A DNA stretch of 64,000 bases from Anaerolineae bacterium. GTDB lineage: Bacteria > Chloroflexota > Anaerolineae > Aggregatilineales > JAFGMM01. This document shows positions 56,591 through 64,000 of the stretch, piece after piece (position 1 is the stretch's first letter; each line of letters starts with the position of its first letter). The notes under the pieces were generated by a model, which was not told the DNA's origin, searched no databases, and saw nothing but the letters and a program-made list of their open reading frames with translations. Position numbers and translations under genes: made by a program. Location: assembly GCA_016927535.1 (NCBI GenBank), contig JAFGMM010000090.1, positions 1 to 64,000 of the forward strand, written 5' to 3'.

Positions 56591-57508
56591 CTACCCGCGC
56601 TCATCCAGCGCATAGAGCCAAGCTTCTTGCTCCCAGGCGCGCCGGTAGCCGGCCTGCTCCAATGCAACAAAGTGCTCCGGCACCACCAGCGGCTTCATCG
56701 TCACTTTCGACACGCCCATCTCGCCCGCCACCGCCCGGAGCGCCTGCGCTGCAACGGCCAGGCTGCCCTCGGTCACATCGAAATAAGCCACGCGCAGCCG
56801 CGGATTGCCCGCGCGGTCCGTATCTGGCTCGCATACCATCACCACACCACCAAGCGCATCGGCGTCCGCGCGCGGGTCGCCGAACCAGCCATAGACCCGG
56901 CCCGCCTCCAACTCGGTGACCAGCCGTGTCTCGGTTAGCAAATACCACGTCCAGCCCACGGCGTAAGAGCGCGCGTTCGCTTCGAAGTACGGCGACGCAC
57001 TCAGGTAATCCCATATGCGCGGCGCATCGCCCGGCGTCAGCGCGCGGAACTCCTCGGCGAAGAGCGGCTGCGGCCTGGCCTCGTAAGGCGCAAACGCGGC
57101 CTGCCGCTTAAACCCCTGCGCCGACGCCATCCGGTGCACGGCTACATTGCTCGAGGCCGTAGCCCAGCGTCCCAGCCCGCCGCCCAACGCCCGGAAGCGC
57201 GCCAGCAGATGATCCGACATGGCGCGCGCCACGCCGCGCCGCTGGTGCGCTGGGTCCACCCGCAGCCCTTCGAACCACCACTCGTCCGGTCCCAACCGGG
57301 TCAGTTTGGAGAAACCCACCACCTGCCCACCGACCACCGCGACCACGAGCGCGCCTTCTGGGTCGGCCAACCACCGCTCCCACACATGAGGGATGTAATC
57401 ATCCTCCCATATCCGCAGGGTAAGTGCCCGCGCCGGCTCAAAATCCTCGGCGCGCGCCGGGCGCACCTGTATCCCCTGCGATAGCTGCGCCTGGGTACTC
57501 GAACTCAC
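56591..57508 (-). CDS. GNAT acetyltransferase with two GNAT-like halves
   Basis: GLRVDPAHQRRGVARAMSDHLLARF in the first half; second GNAT-like half (VSKVTMKPLVVPEHFVALEQAGYRRAWEQEAWLYAL). GTG start inferred. Confidence 0.8.
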   Translation of the reverse strand: MSSSTQAQLSQGIQVRPARAEDFEPARALTLRIWEDDYIPHVWERWLADPEGALVVAVVGGQVVGFSKLTRLGPDEWWFEGLRVDPAHQRRGVARAMSDHLLARFRALGGGLGRWATASSNVAVHRMASAQGFKRQAAFAPYEARPQPLFAEEFRALTPGDAPRIWDYLSASPYFEANARSYAVGWTWYLLTETRLVTELEAGRVYGWFGDPRADADALGGVVMVCEPDTDRAGNPRLRVAYFDVTEGSLAVAAQALRAVAGEMGVSKVTMKPLVVPEHFVALEQAGYRRAWEQEAWLYALDERG

Positions 57509-57605
57509 ACCATTACCTTCCCGCTGAAAAAGGGCGCCTCCCCGTCGGAAACGCCCTTGCCATTTCATACCGTTCAGGTCTTATAGATTGAGATTGACCT
57601 GCAAG

Positions 57606-59825
57606 CTAGCGCCGACGCCGGCGGTCGCCGCTCCCGCTGCTCCCGCCGCGACGACTACTGCCGCCTCCGCCGCGACGACCGCCGCTCCCGCCGCCGGGCC
57701 GGTCGTACTCGCGCGCTTCCTCCGCCGACCAGCCCTCCAGCACCGCGCGCCGGCTCAGGCGGACCTTGTTCGTCACCGGGTCGACATCGGTCACCATCAC
57801 CATGATTTCGTCGCCCATTCGCACCTCGTCCTCTACCTTGGCGATATGGCGGTCGGACAACTGCGAGATGTGCACCATCCCATCCTGGCCGGGCAGGAAC
57901 TCGACGAAGCAGCCGTAAGGCTCGACGCGGACCACCGTGCCGGTATAGATGCGGCCAATCTCCGCATCCTCGGTAAGCAAGCGAATCTGCTCCACCGCCT
58001 TATCCGCCGCAGTCCCGTCCGCCGCCGCGACGAAGATTGTGCCGTCTTCCTCGATGTCGATCTTGGCGCCGGTCTCATCTTGGATACCGCGAATCGTCTT
58101 CCCGCCGGGGCCGATCACCGTGCCGATCTTATCGGGGTCGATGTGGATGATGGTCATGCGCGGCGCGAAGATGCTCATCTGCTGGCGCGGTTCGGGGATG
58201 GTCGACGTCATCACGTCGAGAATCTGCATCCGCGCCGCCCGTGCCTGCTCCAGCGCCCGCTTCATCACGTCGGTCGAGATGCCGGCAACCTTCAGGTCCA
58301 TCTGGAGCGCCGTGATCCCGTCGCGGGTTCCGGCGACCTTGAAGTCCATATCGCCCAGGTGATCCTCCATCCCCTGGATATCGGTCAGCACGGCGTACTT
58401 CTGGCCGTCGGTAATCAAGCCCATCGCAATACCGCCCACGGGCCGTTTGATCGGCACGCCGGCATCCATCAGCGCCAGGGTGCTGCCGCACACACTCGCC
58501 ATCGAAGTCGAGCCATTGGATGAGAGCACCTCGCTCACCACACGAATCGTATACGGGAACTCGTCCTCGTCCGGGATCATGGGCTGGAGCGCGTTTTCGG
58601 CCAGCGCGCCGTGTCCGATCTCGCGGCGGCCCGGCCCACGGATCGGCTTGGTCTCGCCGGTGCTGAAGGGCGGGAAGTTGTAATGGTGCATATAGCGCTT
58701 GGAGGTCAGCGGGTCCAGGCCGTCCAACTCGCGCGCATCGCGCGGCGTGCCCAGCGTCGCCAACGAGAGCACCTGCGTCTCGCCGCGCTGGAACAAACCG
58801 CTGCCATGCGTGCGCGGGATCATGCCCACCGTCGCCGCCAGCGGCCGGATGGTGGTATAGTCGCGCCCGTCCGGGCGGATACCTTCGTCCAGGATGCGAC
58901 GGCGCACCGTCTCCTTCAACACCTTTTGCACGGTCTCGCGGATCAACACCGGGTCAGCGGTTTCGCCTTCGGCGTACTCGGCCAGCACCTCGGTCTGCAA
59001 GGCATCGACCGCGCGGTTCAGCTCGTGGCGGTCGATGTGATCGCGCACCATCTGCCGGATCGGGTCGGCGACGCGCGTCTTCACCGCATCCACCAGCGCC
59101 TCATTCATCTCCGGCGGCGCGATGACCAGCTTTTCCTTACCGACCGCCTCGCGCATTTGCAGTTGCAAATCAATGAGCGGCTGGATCGTTTCGTGCGCAA
59201 AGACCAGCGCATCCACCATCACCGTCTCATCGACCTCGTTCGCGCCGCACTCCACCATGATGAGCGCGTCCCGCGTCCCGGCGACCTTCAAATCGAGCAC
59301 GCTGCTCTCCATCTCCGAGAAGGTCGGGTTGACGATGAACTTGCCGTCGATCATCCCGACCCGCACCGCCGCGACCGGTCCGCCCCACGGGATATCCGAT
59401 ATCGTCAGCGCCGCGCTGGCGCCGATGATCGACAGGATATCGGTGGGATGCTCCTGGTCGTGTGAAAGCGGCAAGATGACAATCTGCACCTCTTGACGGA
59501 TGTGATCCTCGAACAGCGGGCGCAACGGGCGGTCGGTGAGCCGGGAGATCAAAATGCTCTCTGCACTGCTCCTACCCTCGCGCCGAAAGAAGCTGCCGGG
59601 GATACGGCCCGCCGCATACATGCGTTCCTCGTAGTCCACCACCAGTGGAAAGAAGTCAATGCCTTCGCGCGGCTCCTGCGACATGGTGGCCGTGACCAGG
59701 ATCATAGTGTCGCCGGTGCGCAGAGTCACCGCTGCATTCGCCTGCATCGCCAGGCGACCAGTCTCGACGACCAGTTCGTCCCTGCCGAACTGGGTCTTAA
59801 AAGTATGTGATTCGTTAAATGCCAT
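57606..59825 (-). CDS. pnp: Polynucleotide phosphorylase
   Basis: Two RNase PH domains, KH (IDPDKIGTVIGPGGKTIRGIQDETGAKIDIEEDG), S1 (GRIYTGTVVRVEPYGCFVEFLPGQDGMVHISQLSD); Gly/Arg/Ser-rich tail. Confidence 0.96.
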   Translation of the reverse strand: MAFNESHTFKTQFGRDELVVETGRLAMQANAAVTLRTGDTMILVTATMSQEPREGIDFFPLVVDYEERMYAAGRIPGSFFRREGRSSAESILISRLTDRPLRPLFEDHIRQEVQIVILPLSHDQEHPTDILSIIGASAALTISDIPWGGPVAAVRVGMIDGKFIVNPTFSEMESSVLDLKVAGTRDALIMVECGANEVDETVMVDALVFAHETIQPLIDLQLQMREAVGKEKLVIAPPEMNEALVDAVKTRVADPIRQMVRDHIDRHELNRAVDALQTEVLAEYAEGETADPVLIRETVQKVLKETVRRRILDEGIRPDGRDYTTIRPLAATVGMIPRTHGSGLFQRGETQVLSLATLGTPRDARELDGLDPLTSKRYMHHYNFPPFSTGETKPIRGPGRREIGHGALAENALQPMIPDEDEFPYTIRVVSEVLSSNGSTSMASVCGSTLALMDAGVPIKRPVGGIAMGLITDGQKYAVLTDIQGMEDHLGDMDFKVAGTRDGITALQMDLKVAGISTDVMKRALEQARAARMQILDVMTSTIPEPRQQMSIFAPRMTIIHIDPDKIGTVIGPGGKTIRGIQDETGAKIDIEEDGTIFVAAADGTAADKAVEQIRLLTEDAEIGRIYTGTVVRVEPYGCFVEFLPGQDGMVHISQLSDRHIAKVEDEVRMGDEIMVMVTDVDPVTNKVRLSRRAVLEGWSAEEAREYDRPGGGSGGRRGGGGSSRRGGSSGSGDRRRRR

Positions 59826-59998
59826 TCTAAGTCTTACCTCCAGTAAGTGTATGTATAACGATACGCCCGGAGGTCAGGGACTGGAAACCGTTTCGGATTA
59901 TGTCGAAAAATCCGCCCCGCTTTCCAATTCCTGCGCTCCAGGCGTGCAATCCACACAAGGCGCGGCCTGTCCGGCAAGCCGCGCACGCTTCCTCACAA

Positions 59999-60268
59999 CT
60001 ACCGCCGCAGTCCCAGGCGCTTAATCAAGCGTTGGTAAGCCTCGGGGTCCTTTCGATTCAAGTATGTCAGGTGTCGCCGGCGCTTGCCGACCATTTTCAA
60101 CAACCCCACGCGCGAGTGTTCGTCGTGTTTGTGAACCTTCAAATGCTCGGTCAACTGTACAATCTGTGTCGTCAGGATCGCGACCTGCACTTCCGGGGAA
60201 CCGGTATCCTTATCGTGTCTACCAAATTCCTTGACTATTTTCTCTTTCTCATCATTTGTCAGCGCCAT
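59999..60268 (-). CDS. rpsO: 30S ribosomal protein S15
   Basis: [69 protein letters not shown]. Confidence 0.97.
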   Translation of the reverse strand: MALTNDEKEKIVKEFGRHDKDTGSPEVQVAILTTQIVQLTEHLKVHKHDEHSRVGLLKMVGKRRRHLTYLNRKDPEAYQRLIKRLGLRR

Positions 60269-60392
60269 TTTAAGTTTTTAGCCTCTTTTTCTAAGATGTC
60301 ACCAAGCAGGCTGACGCAGCCCACCGGTCAGTAAACCAAAAGCTATTATACCGAAAACGGCGCCGCTTGACGAATCGCTTTCACTTTTGCGT

Positions 60393-61409
60393 TCACGAAG
60401 CGGCCACGTCGATCTGCACCTTCATGCGCTTCGGGTCGCGCTCCGCCAGCTCTAATGCCTCGACAAAGCGATCTAAGGGCAGCCGGTGCGAGATCAGCGG
60501 CTCGACGCGCACCGCGCCGCCCTGGATCAATGCGATGCTTTCGTGAAAGGTACGGCTGACCGCGAAGCTGCCGATGATGCTTAAATCTTTGCGGAAAACG
60601 TCGTAGGGCACGAAGGTCGCGCGGGCGTCGCGCGGGCAGACGCCGAACACCCAGATCTTGCCCCGTGGCCGGGCAAAGTCGAAGGTCTGCTCCAGCACTT
60701 CGGGGATGCCGGTCGCATCCACGACGACATCATACCCGGCCGGCGCCAGCGCCTTGATCTGCTTCGCCTGCCCGTCGCCGGCCAGGACGGTCGTGGTCGC
60801 GCCCAGTTCGGCAGCGCGCGCCAAGCGCCACGGCGCGACGTCGGTCACGACCACGTGCGCCGCGCCGGCGCACCGCACCGCCTGGAGCAGCAGACAGCCC
60901 ATCGGCCCGGCGCCGAAGATCAGCGCCGAATCGCCGGGCTGAATCTGCACCCGCTTGATGCCCCACATCACACATGCCAGCGGCTCCACCAGCGCGGCGG
61001 CAGCAAAGCTCATATCGCCTATCGGGAAGACGCTGCCCTCCGGCGCGACGACGTACTGCGCAAACGCCCCATCGCGCGTCACACCAATCGCCGCCAAGCT
61101 TTCGCACTGGTTCGGCTCGCCGCGCTGGCAGGCCGGGCAACGGTTGCAGGGAATATTCGGGTCGGCGGTTACGCGGTCGCCAGGCCGGTAGCGCTCCACA
61201 TCCGCGCCGACCGCCGCCACCGTACCGCTGAACTCGTGGCCGGGGATGATCGGGTATGTCGCCTCATATTCGCCGTGATAGATGTGCAAATCGGTGCCGC
61301 AAATGCCGGCCGCCGCCACCTCGATGAGCACTTCGCCGGGGCCGGGCGTCGGCTCCGGCGCTTCGACAATCCGCGCCTCGTCCGGCGCCTGAATCTGTGC
61401 CGCTTTCAT
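60393..61409 (-). CDS. Zinc-dependent alcohol/polyol dehydrogenase (MDR family)
   Basis: AAAGICGTDLHIYHGEYEATYPIIPGHEFSGTVAAVG, CNRCPACQRGEPNQCE, IFGAGPMGCLLLQAVRCAGA. Start at MKAAQIQAPDEA. Confidence 0.9.
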   Translation of the reverse strand: MKAAQIQAPDEARIVEAPEPTPGPGEVLIEVAAAGICGTDLHIYHGEYEATYPIIPGHEFSGTVAAVGADVERYRPGDRVTADPNIPCNRCPACQRGEPNQCESLAAIGVTRDGAFAQYVVAPEGSVFPIGDMSFAAAALVEPLACVMWGIKRVQIQPGDSALIFGAGPMGCLLLQAVRCAGAAHVVVTDVAPWRLARAAELGATTTVLAGDGQAKQIKALAPAGYDVVVDATGIPEVLEQTFDFARPRGKIWVFGVCPRDARATFVPYDVFRKDLSIIGSFAVSRTFHESIALIQGGAVRVEPLISHRLPLDRFVEALELAERDPKRMKVQIDVAAS

Positions 61410-61428
61410 AAAAAATGCTCCTTCCTTT

Positions 61429-62505
61429 TCATCTGATGAGCGCCTCCTCCAACGCCGCGCAGATGCGCGCGCCGACGCCGGGCGCGCCGTAGAAATCGGG
61501 GTGCTCGGCGGGCGGGGCAGCGCGCGCCGCCGCGACCGCCGCCCGGAACGACGCCGGGTCAGGCTCGCACAGGCGGTTCCAGCCCGCCTCCACGGTCTCG
61601 ACCCACTCGGTCGAATCGCGCACCGTGACCGTGGGACGCCGCAGGATATATGCCTCTTTCTGCAAGCCGCCGCTGTCCGTGATGACGATCTCGCAGCCAT
61701 CCAGCAGCACCACCATGTCTAGAAAACTGGCCGGTGGGATAGTGCGCACGTTCTCGCCGAAGTCCAGACCAAAGGTGTTGAGCATCTTGCCCAGGCGCGG
61801 GTGCACCGGCAGAACGACCGGCAGCTCCAGCGCGCTCAGCGTCTCGACGATGGCGCGCAGCCGGCCCACAGCGTCGGTGTTCGACGGGCGGTGAATCGTC
61901 GCCAGCGCGAAGGCTTCGCCGCGTGCGAGCCGGGTCGCCTGTAGGACTTGGTCGAACCGCCCGCGCACCCGCTCCACCAAGCCGGTCAGCACATCCACGC
62001 GCACGTCGCCCACCATGCGCACGCCCTCGACGATGCCCTCACGCTTTAGGTTCGCCACCGCCGCTTGAGTGGGCGCAAACAGCAGGTCGCTGATGTGGTC
62101 GGTGATGACGCGGTTGATCTCCTCCGGCATGGCGCGGTCGAAGCTGCGCAGCCCGGCCTCCACGTGCGCGACCGGAATGTGCAGCTTGGCGGCAGTGAGA
62201 CCGGCGGCAATCGTCGAGTTGGTGTCGCCATAGACCAGCACCCAATCCGGCTCCTCGTCCAGAATCACCCTCTCCAGTTCGATCATGATCTGGCCGGTCT
62301 GCCGGGCGTGGCTGCCGCTGCCTACGCCGAGATTGTATTCCGGCTCCGGGAGGTCAAGTTCAGCAAAGAACACATCGGACATATTGTGATCGTAGTGCTG
62401 GCCGGTATGGACCAAGATTTCGGTCTGGCGCGCGCGTATGGCCTTGCTGACCGGCGCGGTCTGGATGAATTCGGGGCGCGTCCCGACGACGGTAATTACC
62501 TTCAT
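61429..62505 (-). CDS. wecB: UDP-N-acetylglucosamine 2-epimerase (non-hydrolysing)
   Basis: VVGTRPEFIQTAPVSKAI, VHTGQHYDHNMSDVFFAELDLPEPEYNLGVGSGSHARQTG, VAHVEAGLRSFDRAMPEEINRVITDHISDLLFAPT, ITDSGGLQKEA. Confidence 0.95.
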   Translation of the reverse strand: MKVITVVGTRPEFIQTAPVSKAIRARQTEILVHTGQHYDHNMSDVFFAELDLPEPEYNLGVGSGSHARQTGQIMIELERVILDEEPDWVLVYGDTNSTIAAGLTAAKLHIPVAHVEAGLRSFDRAMPEEINRVITDHISDLLFAPTQAAVANLKREGIVEGVRMVGDVRVDVLTGLVERVRGRFDQVLQATRLARGEAFALATIHRPSNTDAVGRLRAIVETLSALELPVVLPVHPRLGKMLNTFGLDFGENVRTIPPASFLDMVVLLDGCEIVITDSGGLQKEAYILRRPTVTVRDSTEWVETVEAGWNRLCEPDPASFRAAVAAARAAPPAEHPDFYGAPGVGARICAALEEALIR

Positions 62506-62510
62506 AGCTA

Positions 62511-63515
62511 TTATTCTATCTCCCGGTTAATAATCCTCACCTCGCTGCCGGAGCACACAAAGTCCAGCGCCACGCGCAGCGTTTCCAGGCCATCGCGCCC
62601 GGTGACGGTGGGCGGGCGCTGGTCGCGCACGGCCTCCACGAAGTCCCGCAGTTGGGCAGCCAGCGGCTCGTAGCGTTCGATGCGGATGCCGAGCGTGTTG
62701 CCCTCGGTCACACCGCGCAAGACGCTTAAGGCGTCCCACTGGCTGGGCGCGGTTTCGTTCTCGTAAAACCATAACTCCTGCGAGAGCAGGTCGCAGACGA
62801 ACATGCCGCGCGTCCCGGTCACGGTCAGGCGGCGGACTTTGGTCGGCGTGATCCAGTTCACATCCAGCACACCTACCACGCCGCTTTGGAAGCGCAGCAG
62901 GCCGTTGAACATATCCTCGCGGTCTGAGTTGATGCTTTGCTGCGTCTCGCCGTACAGCCGCACGATCTCCTCGTTCATCAGGTAGCGGAACAGGTCGATA
63001 TCGTGGGTCGCCAGGTCGAGCACGACGCCGGCATCACGGATGCGCGCCGGATACGGGCTGAGCCGCTGGGCGTGCAGGCGGTAGATGCGCCCGGCCATCC
63101 CCTCGCGCAGCCGGCGATGCAGCTCGCGCACGGCGGGATTGAAGCGCTCGATGTGCCCCACCGCCAGCAGAACCTTGTGCCGGTCGGCAAGCTCGATCAA
63201 CCGCCGGCCTTCATCCAGGGTAAGAGCGAGCGGCTTTTCGATGAGCACATGGACGCCGCGCTCGATGAGCGCCGCGCCGACCTCACAATGAAAGTTGGTC
63301 GGCACGGCAAGCGATACCAGGTCGGGCCGGCATTCCTCCAGCATTTGGAGGTAATCCTCGTAGTAGGGGACGCCGAAAGTCGTGCCGATTTTCGCGGCGG
63401 CCTGCGGGTTCTTGTCCGCAATACCGACCAGCTCAACGCTGTCGCCGATTTCCCGGTAGACACGAACATGGTTGCGGCCCATGCTGCCTACCCCGATCAC
63501 TGCTGCCTTTAACAT
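62511..63515 (-). CDS. Gfo/Idh/MocA-family oxidoreductase
   Basis: KAAVIGVGSMGRNHVRVYREI, VHVLIEKPLALTLDEGRRLIELADRHKVLLAVGHIERFNPAV. Confidence 0.92.
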   Translation of the reverse strand: MLKAAVIGVGSMGRNHVRVYREIGDSVELVGIADKNPQAAAKIGTTFGVPYYEDYLQMLEECRPDLVSLAVPTNFHCEVGAALIERGVHVLIEKPLALTLDEGRRLIELADRHKVLLAVGHIERFNPAVRELHRRLREGMAGRIYRLHAQRLSPYPARIRDAGVVLDLATHDIDLFRYLMNEEIVRLYGETQQSINSDREDMFNGLLRFQSGVVGVLDVNWITPTKVRRLTVTGTRGMFVCDLLSQELWFYENETAPSQWDALSVLRGVTEGNTLGIRIERYEPLAAQLRDFVEAVRDQRPPTVTGRDGLETLRVALDFVCSGSEVRIINREIE

Positions 63516-63811
63516 GCGATCTCTCCTCAATTGTGTATAGTGTATAGTTTAGATGGTGAGCCGTTTAAACCTTTCAGGATTCATGAGACTGCCGAACAAT
63601 GCAGCCCTGAAGACCCTCTTAATGAATACCTGATAGACCGGTTAAAAATATAGCTCACTAAGCGTTCTTACAATCTATCAAAGGAGTTTACTGCAAAAAT
63701 TTGCCAATTTCCAAAAGCACGCTAAAGTAAATATTGAGAGTAACTGTTCCATTTGGTATACCAGTCCATGCTTACCCACAGTGCCAGCCGTTGCAGATTT
63801 GGATGAAGCAA

Positions 63812-64000
63812 ATGCGAGTCTCTCTGATCATCCCCGCGTACAATGAATCCGAAGGCGTCTCACAAACTACCCAAGCACTGGCGCCGGTCCTGGCAAGACT
63901 ACGCGAGCGCTACGAAACCGAAATCGTCTTCGTGGACGACGGCAGCACCGACACCACGGCCCGCCAACTGGAGGAGGTCTACCGGGATGACGCTGGCGTG
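63812..64000 (+). CDS. Glycosyltransferase family 2 (partial, runs off window)
   Basis: MRVSLIIPAYNESEGVSQTTQALAPVLARLRERYETEIVFVDDGSTDTTARQLEEVY. Confidence 0.9.
   Translation, partial: MRVSLIIPAYNESEGVSQTTQALAPVLARLRERYETEIVFVDDGSTDTTARQLEEVYRDDAGV

Noticed and set aside
57600-57720. GC-rich repetitive DNA at the pnp 3' end
   Set aside because: Encodes the Gly/Arg/Ser-rich PNPase tail, a plausible RNA-binding extension.

Overview
The window is high-GC bacterial chromosome with a Chloroflexota-like flavour; that taxonomic impression is inference, from gene content and a tmRNA tag ending in KLALAA. It encodes about 50 credible protein genes and one RNA gene. Recognisable content includes an fdhD-hydrolase-MFS operon, a PBP1C/lipoprotein/TPR/Ser-Thr-kinase cluster, mtnA, murQ, apgM, a TrkA-N channel protein, tmRNA (ssrA, minus strand), a tandem-kinase STK, acpP, type-2 IDI next to a prenyl synthase, a MASE3-like sensor histidine kinase, pcrA/uvrD, a solo beta-class DNA methyltransferase, an SIS-family PGI/PMI, rpsO-pnp, and a wecB/Gfo-Idh-MocA/zinc-ADH/GT2 envelope cluster. 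No CRISPR array, complete prophage or IS transposase was found. The items most worth a second look are: (1) an STK with about 12 predicted extracytoplasmic TPRs and an SH3b domain, beside PBP1C and a stand-alone TPR paralogue; (2) an STK with two apparently intact kinase domains plus an exported sensor; (3) a perfect 84-bp duplication of leader plus signal-peptide DNA in front of two non-homologous secreted proteins; (4) a tandem-duplicated solute-binding protein with no transporter nearby; (5) a lipoamide-dehydrogenase-like flavoprotein lacking the redox cysteines; (6) an eroded PIN-toxin module and an intact-looking DUF4258/DUF2283 pair; (7) nested palindromic elements. Most long antisense ORFs in the track are high-GC artefacts. 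All family calls were made by eye from motifs; no searches were run.
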